Assembly (NCBI GenBank): GCA_023386855.1
Contig: JAEWIW010000224.1
Coordinates: 1 to 12,243, forward strand
Direction of reading: 5' to 3'
DNA length: 12,243 nt
Origin: Bacteroidota bacterium
GTDB lineage: Bacteria; Bacteroidota; Bacteroidia; Chitinophagales; Chitinophagaceae
In this document: one piece after another, positions 1 to 7,497 of the stretch
Numbering within the stretch: position 1 is the first letter of the stretch
How the letters are laid out: each line of letters starts with the position of its first letter
The notes under the pieces: generated by a model
Seen by the model: only the letters and a program-made list of their open reading frames with translations
The model's database searches: none
Told to the model about the DNA's origin: nothing
Position numbers and translations under genes: made by a program

Positions 1-265
1 CTTTCAGGATGGTTGTGATCCTGGCAAGGCGATGAACCACGGTTTGCAATTGCGGTGAATTATCATTGACCGGTTTTTCAAGCAACCCCGCAATGGATTC
101 TGCTTCGTGAAGCAGTTCCTTGAACCAAAGTTCATAGGCCTGGTGGATAACAATAAACAGCATCTCGTCGTGCGCGGGCCTGTTCAGCCTGTTGCTCTCG
201 GGATACTGGGCGTCAAGTATTTTATCCAGTTGAAGGTAATCGCTGTAATGAACCATGACAGGCAT
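1..265 (-). CDS. kynA: Tryptophan 2,3-dioxygenase, N-terminal part (runs off left edge)
   Basis: This is the first 88 codons of a heme-dependent cytosolic enzyme that opens the indole ring of L-tryptophan to N-formylkynurenine, the entry step of the kynurenine route. It is not a closed reading frame here because the gene continues past base 1. Translating the minus strand from the ATG at 265 gives YLQLDKILDAQ, then HDEMLFIVIHQAYELWFKE at about residues 32-50. That block is the hallmark of the family: Phe37 and His41 have the same spacing as the substrate-pocket Phe51 and His55 of the Xanthomonas enzyme. A second ATG at 256 is an alternative start; neither has a clear ribosome-binding site. 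The gene begins 16 bases after the purD stop on the same strand, so the two are probably co-transcribed. The family assignment is firm; the C-terminal heme-ligand region cannot be seen. Confidence 0.93.
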   Translation of the reverse strand, partial: MPVMVHYSDYLQLDKILDAQYPESNRLNRPAHDEMLFIVIHQAYELWFKELLHEAESIAGLLEKPVNDNSPQLQTVVHRLARITTILK

Positions 266-281
266 TTTAGTTGGTCTATGA

Positions 282-1559
282 TCAGAATTCGTATCCAATA
301 TCCTTTCGGTAATACATTCCTTCATAGCTGATCTGTTCCAGCACCTTCCTAGAAGCTGCCACAGCTGCCGGAATGGAATCTCCGAAGGAAGTCACACATA
401 ACACCCTTCCACCACTGGTGACAAGTTTTTCATCCCGGGTAGTGGTTCCTGCATGAAAGAGGATGCTGTTGCCAGTGTCCTGGTCGGCCCCGCTGATCTC
501 GAAACCTTTCCGGTAATCACCAGGGTAACCACCACTGACCGCCATTACCGTACAGGCAATACGCGGATCATGTTCAATCGAAATGGAATCAAGTCGTTGT
601 TCCGCGGTAGCCTGGAAAAGTTCCACCAGGTCATTCTTCAGCCTGGGGATCACCACTTCAGTTTCCGGGTCGCCCAGGCGGCAATTGTATTCAATCACAA
701 AAGGTTCGCCATTAACACGGATCAGTCCAAAAAAGATAAAACCCTGGTAAGGGATATTTTCTTCAGCAAGACCATTCACAGTCGGCTTAATGATCCTTTC
801 TTCGACCTTTTGCATGAAAGCTTCGTCAGCAAAGGGAACGGGGCTAACCGCTCCCATCCCGCCCGTGTTATTGCCGGTATCTTTTTCTCCAATTCTTTTA
901 TAATCCTTGGCCTCGGGAAGGATGACGTAATTTTTTCCGTCGGTTAGCGCAAAAACACTCAGTTCAATACCATCCAGGAATTCTTCGATCACCACTTTTC
1001 GACTGGCTTCACCGAACTTATTCTGCAGGATCATATCCCTGTATTCCTTGATGGCTTCCTCGTGCGAAGCGCAGATCACCACGCCCTTTCCGGCCGCAAG
1101 TCCATCCGCTTTCAACACTACCGGGCACAACTGGTTCTTGATAAAAGCTATTCCTTCTTCGAAATTTTCCTGTGAAAATTCGGCGTAAGCAGCGGTGGGG
1201 ATCTGGTGACGAAACATGAACCGCTTGGAGAAAGCCTTACTTCCTTCCAATTGCGCTCCATCGGCTGAAGGCCCAATTACCTGGATATTTTTAAGTTTGT
1301 TACTATTTCTAAAATGATCAGCGATTCCTTTTACCAGGGGCTCTTCGGGGCCTACTACAACCATGTCCATATTATTATCAAGAACAAACCTGGATATTGC
1401 ATCAAAATCAGTTGTCTTCAGGGGTACATTGGTTCCGCAATTGGCAGTACCGGCATTTCCCGGGGCAATAAAAAGTTGACCGCAATTCGGACTCTGAACC
1501 AGTTTTCAGGCCAGTGCATGTTCGCGGCCGCCGGAACCAAGCAGTAGGATATTCGTCAT
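282..1559 (-). pseudogene. purD: Phosphoribosylamine-glycine ligase (PurD), full length but interrupted by TGA at codon 18
   Basis: PurD makes glycinamide ribonucleotide from phosphoribosylamine, glycine and ATP, the second step of purine synthesis. From the ATG at 1559 the frame encodes 425 residues, the usual length of the family. The N-terminal nucleotide-fold start is present (NILLLGSGGREHALA, residues 3-17), followed by TGA and then KLVQSP and APGNAGTA in the same frame. The rest is intact: VGPEEPLV near 69, an ATP-grasp domain with VLKADGLAAGKGV near 148-160, TGGMGA near 232-237, the metal-site EYNCRLGDPE near 290-299 and the typical C-terminal YRKDIG. Family members normally have Trp (TGG) at codon 18. 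Without readthrough, the longest ATG-started product begins at codon 64 (1370) and lacks the first part of the N-terminal domain. All other domains look under selection, so the lesion is either very recent or a sequence error. It probably heads an operon with kynA. Confidence 0.92.
1506..1508 (-). other. In-frame TGA replacing the conserved Trp codon of purD
   Basis: The plus-strand TCA at 1506-1508 reads as TGA on the minus strand, in the context GCC TGA AAA CTG, exactly where PurD proteins read A-W-K. One base change (TGG to TGA) explains it. A genome-wide recoding of TGA is not supported, because at least four other genes here (apaG, the isocitrate dehydrogenase, the SUI1 gene and the DUF4783-type gene) use TGA as their normal terminal stop. 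Confidence 0.9.
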
Positions 1560-1691
1560 GTTTTATAAATGTAAGGGGCGAATTTCGGCATATAACCCTG
1601 TATTATCCAAAACTTTCGATATAGAACGGTAAGGGTCAATTCAATTAATCGCTATTTTGCCAAGATAACTAAACGACTATAATTAGCCTAT
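1560..1691. promoter_or_regulatory. Divergent intergenic region between purD and the POT transporter
   Basis: This 132-base AT-rich gap separates two genes transcribed away from each other, so it must hold both promoters. On the plus strand TATTTTG at 1653-1659 is one base short of the Bacteroidota -7 consensus TAnnTTTG and lies 33 bases before the POT start. On the minus strand TACATTTA just upstream of the purD ATG is one mismatch from the same consensus. I see no convincing -33 element for either, and no operator-like inverted repeat or riboswitch fold. Confidence 0.4.
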
Positions 1692-3410
1692 ATGAGTCAA
1701 ATTGCTCCTCAACACATTCCTGATACCGTTGAAACAGGTAGAAAAGGTCATCCCAAAGGTTTAAATGTGCTGTTTGCCACCGAGATGTGGGAACGATTCA
1801 ATTTCTACGGCATGCGTGCCCTGTTAACCCTGTTCCTGGTAAATGCCCTGGCCTTCTCCATGCCGCAGGCTTCCGTGATCTATGGCGGGTTCCTGGGTTT
1901 ATGTTATCTCACCCCCATGCTGGGTGGTTATATTTCGGACCGTTTTCTGGGCAACAGGCTCTGTATTATTCTTGGTGGACTCACCATGGCCATCGGGCAG
2001 TTGATGTTATTCTTTTCGGCCAGCACCTATAGCAGCAACCTGGATTTTTCAACTGCCATGATGTGGGCGGGACTCGGTGTAATCATTGTAGGTAATGGTT
2101 TTTTCAAGCCCAATATCTCTTCGATGGTTGGGCAGCTCTATGGCAAAGGCGATAACCGTCTCGATTCCGCTTTCACCATTTTTTACATGGGTATCAACGT
2201 TGGTGCTTTTTTAGGAATGACTATCTGCCCACTGCTTGGAGATGTTAAGCTGGATGATGGAACACGCGTGGTATCAGCATTCAAATGGGGATTCCTTGCA
2301 GCCGGCTTGGCCATGTTCCTGGGCACCGTGATCTTTTATTTCCTGAAAAATAAATACGTGGTTTCGCCCGATGGATCCGCTGTAGGTGCGTGGCCAAAAA
2401 TTGTTCATACCGAGAACAGTGAAGATTCTACCAAGGTAACTTTCAGCCAGACCTCTATCATTGCTTCCATAGCGGTTTTTATAGGACTGGTAATCCTTTT
2501 TCACTACCTATCCATTAGCCCTGAAAGCAACTGGGTTAGTCATTGGGTTTACCCCGTGATCTATGCATCAGGTTTAACACTGGCGGGCCTGATCCTGACC
2601 GATAGCAGCCTGACCAAGATTGAACGTGACCGGATCATTGTGATGTACTTTGTAGCTTTCTTCGTGATCTTTTTCTGGGCCTGTTTTGAGCAGGCTGGTT
2701 CATCGCTGACCTTTATTGCGGATAACCAGACCGACCGCAGGCTGTTTGGATGGAATATGCCTCCCAGCTTTATCCAGAATGCCAATTCATTGTTCATTAT
2801 CATATTTGCGCTACCCTTCAGCTGGATGTGGCTGAAGCTGTCGCAAAAGAACCTGGAACCCATGTCGCCGGTAAAACAATCCATCGGTTTGGGATTATTA
2901 TCACTGGGCTTCCTGATCATTGCCTTCCAGGTAAAAGACCTGGGAACTACCGGCAAGCTGGGGGTGATCTGGCTGATCGTAATGTACCTGTTTCATACGC
3001 TTGGAGAATTGTGTTTGTCACCTATCGGTTTATCGCTGGTAGCCAAGCTGGCCCCGAGAAAATTCAGTTCACTGCTGATGGGAGTTTGGTTCCTGGCCAA
3101 TGCCGCAGGATATGCGCTGGCAGGAACTTTGGGCTCAGTATTGCCTCCAACGGGCGAAGCTTATAAAGCAGCCGGTGAGAAAGGGATCAATCTCGAAGGA
3201 GTACTGAACGGATCTGTAACACCATCGGCCGAACAGCTTGGAATATTGAAAGAGCTAAAGATCCCGAATACCTATCCCACTTTCGCAGGCTTCAGTATCA
3301 CTAACCTTTTTGAGTTCTTCATGATCTTCGTGATTCTGCCTGGTGCAGCTGGAATAATTTTATTCCTGTTATCGGGATGGTTGAAGAAACTGATGCATGG
3401 AGTGAAGTAG
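1692..3410 (+). CDS. POT-family (PTR2) proton-coupled di/tripeptide transporter
   Basis: This is a 572-residue inner-membrane symporter of the major facilitator superfamily that imports di- and tripeptides with protons. The family's ExxER proton-coupling motif is visible as EMWERF at residues 31-36, inside the signature GHPKGLNVLFATEMWERF. The PTR2 block follows with GNGFFKPNISSMVGQLYG near 140 and FYMGINVGAFLG near 165. A second-half motif FFWACFEQAGSSL, containing the conserved FEQ, lies near residues 325-337. Hydrophobic segments alternate throughout, as expected for 12-14 helices. The protein is longer than many bacterial members (about 450-520) because of extra loop sequence near the C-terminus, between LGSVLPPTGEAYK and PTFAGFSITN. 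The start is the first ATG of the frame. The next gene on the strand is a second peptide transporter of a different family. Confidence 0.93.
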   Translation: MSQIAPQHIPDTVETGRKGHPKGLNVLFATEMWERFNFYGMRALLTLFLVNALAFSMPQASVIYGGFLGLCYLTPMLGGYISDRFLGNRLCIILGGLTMAIGQLMLFFSASTYSSNLDFSTAMMWAGLGVIIVGNGFFKPNISSMVGQLYGKGDNRLDSAFTIFYMGINVGAFLGMTICPLLGDVKLDDGTRVVSAFKWGFLAAGLAMFLGTVIFYFLKNKYVVSPDGSAVGAWPKIVHTENSEDSTKVTFSQTSIIASIAVFIGLVILFHYLSISPESNWVSHWVYPVIYASGLTLAGLILTDSSLTKIERDRIIVMYFVAFFVIFFWACFEQAGSSLTFIADNQTDRRLFGWNMPPSFIQNANSLFIIIFALPFSWMWLKLSQKNLEPMSPVKQSIGLGLLSLGFLIIAFQVKDLGTTGKLGVIWLIVMYLFHTLGELCLSPIGLSLVAKLAPRKFSSLLMGVWFLANAAGYALAGTLGSVLPPTGEAYKAAGEKGINLEGVLNGSVTPSAEQLGILKELKIPNTYPTFAGFSITNLFEFFMIFVILPGAAGIILFLLSGWLKKLMHGVK

Positions 3411-3418
3411 AAAGTTGT

Positions 3419-3479
3419 TAGTTATTAGTGATTAGTGATTAGTTTTTCCTTGTCACTAATCACTAGTCACTAATAACTA
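3419..3479. repeat. 25-bp-stem palindromic element made of 7-base TTAGTGA repeats
   Basis: The left arm 3419-3443 and right arm 3455-3479 are reverse complements over 25 bases with a single difference (T3432 opposite G3466, which still pairs as G-U in RNA). The loop is 11 bases. Each arm is itself a short tandem repeat of period 7: TTAGTGA on the left and TCACTAA/TCACTAG on the right. It fills most of the 85-base gap between the POT and OPT genes. The stem is not followed by a run of T, so it is not a textbook intrinsic terminator. It could stall polymerase, stabilise the upstream message, or be a member of a dispersed REP-like repeat family. Confidence 0.85.
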
Positions 3480-3495
3480 TTTCCTATATTGCTGA

Positions 3496-5523
3496 ATGGC
3501 TGAGAAACATCTAACCCCTTATGTTCCTGCCGATAAGCAGGTGCGCGAACTTACTGTTAAGTCTATTTTAGTAGGATCCTTATTCGGGATCATCTTTGGA
3601 GCGGCAACAGTATACCTTGCATTGAAAGCCGGTCTTACGGTGAGTGCTTCAATACCCATTGCAGTTATCGCTATTACCCTAGGAAGAAAGTTTCTCAAGA
3701 CAACCATCCTCGAAAATAACATCATTCAAACCACGGGTAGCGCAGGTGAAAGCATTGCCGCCGGCGTGGCTTTTACACTTCCTGGATTTCTATTCCTGAG
3801 CTCTCCCGACAGCGCTTCCTATTTTAATTATCTCACCATCCTGATCCTTGCCATCGTAGGTGGCCTGCTCGGCACTTTGCTGATGATCCCTTTAAGGAAA
3901 GCCCTGATCGTCAATGAACATCATAATCTTCCCTACCCCGAAGGTACCGCATGTGGAGATGTATTGAAAGCCGGTGAAAAAGGGGGTGATTTTGCCCGGA
4001 CCGCTTTCTGGGGGCTTGGTGTAGCCTTTACCTATGCCCTGCTACAAAAAGTGATTCACTTTATTGCTGAAGTGCCCACCATGGCCACCAGTAAGCTCAA
4101 TAAATTTTTTCCTGCCGCACAGGTCAGCGGGGAAATCACCCCTGAATACCTGGGCGTAGGTTATATCATAGGTCCACGCATCGCAGGTGTGCTGGTAGCA
4201 GGCGGCGTACTGAGCTGGCTGGTCTTTATTCCCCTTCTTGCCACGATCGTTCCCTCTGATATAATTGCCAGTCAACTGGTGAAGCTTGGCTACCTGGTAT
4301 CCATCACCGAAGCAGGGGGGCAGGGCAACTGGAACCCCGCTACCCACAGCTTTGAAAATTATTCTACTGCCATTTATTACGCCTTCATCCGCCAGATCGG
4401 TGCAGGAGCCGTTGCCGCAGGTGGTATTATCACGCTGGTCAAAACCATTCCCACCATCATTAAATCCATCCGCTCCAGCGTGGCTTCCATTAAAGGAAAC
4501 GGGATCGATACTGAAAATAAAACGCTCAGGACAGAACGCGACCTGGGGATCAAAGTAGTTGGACTGGGCAGCCTTGGACTGGTGATCCTGATCACCCTTT
4601 TGCCGCAGATACCTGGCGACAGCTTTCTTCAAAAACTTCTTATCGGTATCCTGGTGGTGATCTTCGGTGCCCTCTTCGTTACCGTTTCATCAAGGATCGT
4701 GGGTTTGATAGGATCTTCTAATAACCCCATCAGTGGCATGACCATCGCCACGGTGATGGGAACAAGCCTGATCTTTTTAAGTGTTGGCTGGACAGGCCAG
4801 GCCTATGAACCACTCGTACTGGTAGTGGGTGGAATGATCTGTATCGCTGCTGCCAATGCGGGAGCAACCTCCCAGGATCTTAAGAGCGGTTATATTGTTG
4901 GGGCAACGCCAAGGAACCAGCAGATCGCTTTATTCGTTGGCGCAATCGTATCCAGTATCGTGATCGGGCTTACCATAAAATTCCTCGACAGGCCCACGGC
5001 CGAAATGGTAAGCAATGGCATCACCCATGCTATTGGCTCCGAAAAATACCCGGCACCACAGGCCACTTTAATGGCAACACTGATCAAGGGAATACTTTCA
5101 CAAAACCTCGACTGGCAATTTGTTTTCGTGGGAATGTTCCTGGCGATCGTAATGGAACTGTGTGGTATTAAATCTTTAAGCTTTGCCGTAGGCGCTTATC
5201 TTCCCTTATCCACTACCCTGCCCATTTTCATTGGCGGTGCCGTCAAAGGATTGGTGGATCTCAGGAAAGGCAAAGCAGAGAGTACAGAAGAAGAAGAACT
5301 CGGCAAAGGAAATCTTTTCGCAACAGGTCTTGTTGCCGGGGGAGCAGTGGCTGGCGTACTGATCGCCTTCCTGGCAGGTTCCGATACGGGAGCCAGGTTC
5401 CTTGCAGCGGTCAACCTGGAACCAACACTTGAACATGCAATAGGACAGGGAGGTTACTATCTTTTAGGCGTGCTATTTTTTGCGGCAATGGCCTTTATAC
5501 TATACAGGATCGGGAAGATGTAA
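3496..5523 (+). CDS. OPT-family oligopeptide transporter
   Basis: This is a 675-residue integral inner-membrane protein of the oligopeptide transporter (OPT) superfamily, which takes up small peptides or metal-chelate-type ligands, probably with protons. Family signatures are visible: ENNIIQTTGSAGESIAAG at about residues 73-90, NLPYPEGTACGDVLKAGE near 144-161, SNNPISGMTIAT from about 407, and CGIKSLSFAVGAYLPLSTTL from about 556. Some 14-16 hydrophobic stretches run the length of the protein, with a polar loop around residues 330-350 and another (KGKAESTEEEELGKG) near 592-606. The length is normal for the bacterial branch. It begins 85 bases after the POT gene on the same strand, so the cell has two unrelated peptide importers side by side. 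TATATTG lies a few bases before the ATG, a weak promoter candidate. The substrate cannot be told from the sequence. Confidence 0.92.
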   Translation: MAEKHLTPYVPADKQVRELTVKSILVGSLFGIIFGAATVYLALKAGLTVSASIPIAVIAITLGRKFLKTTILENNIIQTTGSAGESIAAGVAFTLPGFLFLSSPDSASYFNYLTILILAIVGGLLGTLLMIPLRKALIVNEHHNLPYPEGTACGDVLKAGEKGGDFARTAFWGLGVAFTYALLQKVIHFIAEVPTMATSKLNKFFPAAQVSGEITPEYLGVGYIIGPRIAGVLVAGGVLSWLVFIPLLATIVPSDIIASQLVKLGYLVSITEAGGQGNWNPATHSFENYSTAIYYAFIRQIGAGAVAAGGIITLVKTIPTIIKSIRSSVASIKGNGIDTENKTLRTERDLGIKVVGLGSLGLVILITLLPQIPGDSFLQKLLIGILVVIFGALFVTVSSRIVGLIGSSNNPISGMTIATVMGTSLIFLSVGWTGQAYEPLVLVVGGMICIAAANAGATSQDLKSGYIVGATPRNQQIALFVGAIVSSIVIGLTIKFLDRPTAEMVSNGITHAIGSEKYPAPQATLMATLIKGILSQNLDWQFVFVGMFLAIVMELCGIKSLSFAVGAYLPLSTTLPIFIGGAVKGLVDLRKGKAESTEEEELGKGNLFATGLVAGGAVAGVLIAFLAGSDTGARFLAAVNLEPTLEHAIGQGGYYLLGVLFFAAMAFILYRIGKM

Positions 5524-5528
5524 GTTGA

Positions 5529-5915
5529 TCAGTTCATCTTAAAAGGAACGATCATTTCAAAAACGGGAATGTTCACTTCAAAACTGGATTTATCATGAAG
5601 ATTTTCCATGATATAGAGCCCATGCATTTTTCCCATTTCAGAATGAAGATTGCATCCGCTTACATACTGGTATTTTTCGCCCGCCTGGAGCGTTGGCTGA
5701 ACGCCTACTACACCCTCTCCTTCCACTTCGCGGTTGGTACCATTGCTGTCAACAATATACCAGTGCCTGCGATGAAGTTTAACGGGAAAACTGTTGTGAT
5801 TTTCGAGTGTAATGCGGTAAGCAAACATGAATTCACCCGACACAGCATTTGAATAATCAGGCTGGTAGAACGTTTCAACACTCACCTCGATCCCTTCTGA
5901 AATTTTCGATACCAT
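5529..5915 (-). CDS. apaG: ApaG-domain protein
   Basis: This encodes a 128-residue single-domain ApaG protein, a compact fibronectin-like beta fold. The cellular role of ApaG is not settled: older names link it to cobalt/magnesium resistance and ApaH, and the same fold occurs in eukaryotic F-box and PDIP38 proteins. The family pattern is clear: FMFAYRITLENH near residues 29-40, VKLHRRHWYIVDSNG near 45-59, VEGEGVVGVQPTLQAGE near 63-79, the glycine-rich turn MGKMHGLY near 94-101, and the C-terminal FEVNIPVFEM. Length matches the family. It is convergent with the OPT transporter, with only five bases between the two stops, and divergent from the isocitrate dehydrogenase gene. No ApaH or KsgA partner is next to it in this window. 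Confidence 0.93.
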   Translation of the reverse strand: MVSKISEGIEVSVETFYQPDYSNAVSGEFMFAYRITLENHNSFPVKLHRRHWYIVDSNGTNREVEGEGVVGVQPTLQAGEKYQYVSGCNLHSEMGKMHGLYIMENLHDKSSFEVNIPVFEMIVPFKMN

Positions 5916-6033
5916 GCGGTTTATTTGAAGTAAAAGTAAAAAAAATCTTTCCCTGGCTTATCTCTTCTTACAAATAAACAGGAAATCGAAATTCCCTTTC
6001 CTATTTTTGCTGTCCAAATGTACTTAAAACCAA
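5916..6033. promoter_or_regulatory. Divergent promoter region, apaG / isocitrate dehydrogenase
   Basis: This 118-base AT-rich gap lies between outward-facing genes. A perfect TAnnTTTG match, TATTTTTG, sits on the plus strand at 6002-6009, 24 bases before the dehydrogenase start. That fits the -7 element of the Bacteroidota primary sigma factor. I do not find a matching TTTG -33 element at the expected spacing. For apaG, TACTTTTA on the minus strand is one mismatch from the -7 consensus. Confidence 0.4.
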
Positions 6034-7491
6034 ATGTATATGAAAATAGCAGTAGCCAAAGGTGACGGCATCGGCCCGGAAATCATGGATGCCGTATTAA
6101 CGGTATTCAGGGCCAGCAAGGTTCCCCTGGAATACGAGTTCGTGGATATGGGTAAATGGGTTTTTGATAAAGGCTATTCCAATGGTATGACCCCCGAGGC
6201 GCAGCAAACCATTGAATCATTGGGCGTATTGTTCAAGGGCCCTATGGAAACACCAAAAGGCAAAGGCGTTAAGAGCGTTAATGTAACGGCAAGAAAAACC
6301 TGGAACACTTATGCCAATAAAAGAACCTTCCAGACCCTTCATGGTGTGGATACTGTTTTTTCAAAGGCAGGTATTCCCATCGATATCACTATTGTAAGAG
6401 AAAATATTGAAGACACTTATGGTGGAGTGGAACATATGCTTACGCATGATGTTGCGCTCAGCAGGAGATTTATCACCAGGCCCGGAAGCATGCAGGTGAT
6501 ACGTTACGCGTTTGAAATGGCACGCAAGAAAAATGCACGTCGCATTACCTGTGGTCATAAGGCCAATATCATGAAGCTTACCGATGGTCTTTTCCTTGAA
6601 TGTTTTTATGAAGTGGCCAGGGAATACCCCGACCTGCATTCCGATGATATCATTGTTGATGATCTTGCCATGAAACTGGTGGTTCGCCCACACGAATTCG
6701 ATGTGGTTGTACTTACCAACCTGCAGGGAGATATCATCTCTGATCTCTGCGCTGGACTTGTAGGTGGTTTAGGCTTTGCTCCATCGGCGAATATTGGTGA
6801 TCATATTTCCATCTTTGAAGCGGTGCATGGAACAGCACCTGATATTGCAGGAAAAAACATAGCCAATCCCACGGCCTTATTGCTTAGCGGGCTTTCCATG
6901 CTGCGACATCTTGGTTTTATGGAAATCGCAGGTGTTATTGAGAATGCATTATTGTACACGCTTGAATCGGGGGTTAGAACCGGTGACTTTGGCGACAAAT
7001 CAAAACCTGCATTAAATACAACAGAATTTGCACAGGCCATCATTAATAATTTTGGAAAAAAGCCTGAACTCAATGCAAGACCTGATCTTCCCAATACTGC
7101 TTCATCATGTACCATAGTGGATCTTGAAAAGAACGCGATGATGGTATCGAATGAACCTTTGCAGGAAAAGATCGTTGGAGTGGATATGTTCATTGAAAGT
7201 GAAGAGCAACCTGAGGCGATCGCGAAGAAATGCCAGCGCCATGCCGGGGTAAAATTCAACCTTGTTAACATCAGCAACAGGGGTACGCAGGTTTGGCCAA
7301 CAGGATCTGTTTATACTAATCTTGTGAACCAGTATAATGTGCGGTTTGAATCTATTGATACCCTTCCGCTCAACCAGCAGGATATCCTGGGATTATATGT
7401 TAGCCTTAGCGGTGATTTCAGGATATGTTCTTCAGAAACCTTATTGATGTGGGGCGATAAAAGAGCTTATAGCCTGGCCCAGGGACAATGA
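6034..7491 (+). CDS. icd: Isocitrate dehydrogenase, long form, probably NAD-dependent
   Basis: This 485-residue cytosolic TCA-cycle enzyme oxidatively decarboxylates isocitrate to 2-oxoglutarate. The fold is that of the isocitrate/isopropylmalate dehydrogenases: KGDGIGPEI at residues 9-17, substrate-site VKSVNVTARK at 79-88, catalytic VRENIEDTYGGVEH at 121-134, the Lys of GHKANIMKLTDG (Lys176) and metal-binding aspartates in NLQGDIISDL (Asp233, Asp237). The nucleotide loop reads HGTAPDIAGKN (265-275). Asp270-Ile271 occupy the positions that are Lys-Tyr in the NADP enzyme of E. coli; the same Asp-Ile occurs in human NAD-dependent IDH3A and isopropylmalate dehydrogenase. About 140 residues follow the core (from about 345), like the C-terminal extension of the Thermus enzyme. 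Isopropylmalate or homoisocitrate dehydrogenase is unlikely because of that extension and the SVNV motif. An internal ATG at codon 3 is an alternative start. Confidence 0.9.
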   Translation: MYMKIAVAKGDGIGPEIMDAVLTVFRASKVPLEYEFVDMGKWVFDKGYSNGMTPEAQQTIESLGVLFKGPMETPKGKGVKSVNVTARKTWNTYANKRTFQTLHGVDTVFSKAGIPIDITIVRENIEDTYGGVEHMLTHDVALSRRFITRPGSMQVIRYAFEMARKKNARRITCGHKANIMKLTDGLFLECFYEVAREYPDLHSDDIIVDDLAMKLVVRPHEFDVVVLTNLQGDIISDLCAGLVGGLGFAPSANIGDHISIFEAVHGTAPDIAGKNIANPTALLLSGLSMLRHLGFMEIAGVIENALLYTLESGVRTGDFGDKSKPALNTTEFAQAIINNFGKKPELNARPDLPNTASSCTIVDLEKNAMMVSNEPLQEKIVGVDMFIESEEQPEAIAKKCQRHAGVKFNLVNISNRGTQVWPTGSVYTNLVNQYNVRFESIDTLPLNQQDILGLYVSLSGDFRICSSETLLMWGDKRAYSLAQGQ

Positions 7492-7497
7492 TTTTCA

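Noticed and set aside
453..947. 164-codon open frame on the plus strand opposite purD
   Set aside because: It lies wholly inside purD on the other strand and shows no recognisable domain; it is a shadow of the real gene.
282..1370. A natural 362-residue short PurD starting at codon 64
   Set aside because: The conserved N-terminal sequence (GSGGREHA, then APGNAGTA) is present upstream in the same frame, broken only by one TGA, so the short form is a product of the nonsense codon rather than a real variant.
282..1559. TGA recoded to tryptophan across the genome
   Set aside because: The apaG, isocitrate dehydrogenase, SUI1 and DUF4783-type genes all end in TGA at the normal family C-terminus, and tryptophans elsewhere in the window are TGG.
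3419..3479. CRISPR-like or short tandem array
   Set aside because: The 7-base units are contiguous without spacers and form a single inverted repeat; there are no cas genes nearby.
3419..3479. Ordinary intrinsic terminator of the POT gene
   Set aside because: The stem is much longer than usual and the downstream side reads TTTCC rather than a T-run, so I list it as a repeat element instead.
4042..4632. 196-codon open frame on the minus strand inside the OPT transporter
   Set aside because: It is antisense to a strongly conserved membrane protein, has no family pattern and reads as low-complexity polar shadow sequence.
5524..5528. Missing terminator between OPT gene and apaG
   Set aside because: Only five bases separate the convergent stops and no hairpin is visible, but convergent genes often terminate inside each other, so this is not remarkable by itself.
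6801..7277. 158-codon open frame antisense to isocitrate dehydrogenase
   Set aside because: It is entirely covered by the conserved dehydrogenase and has no recognisable motif.
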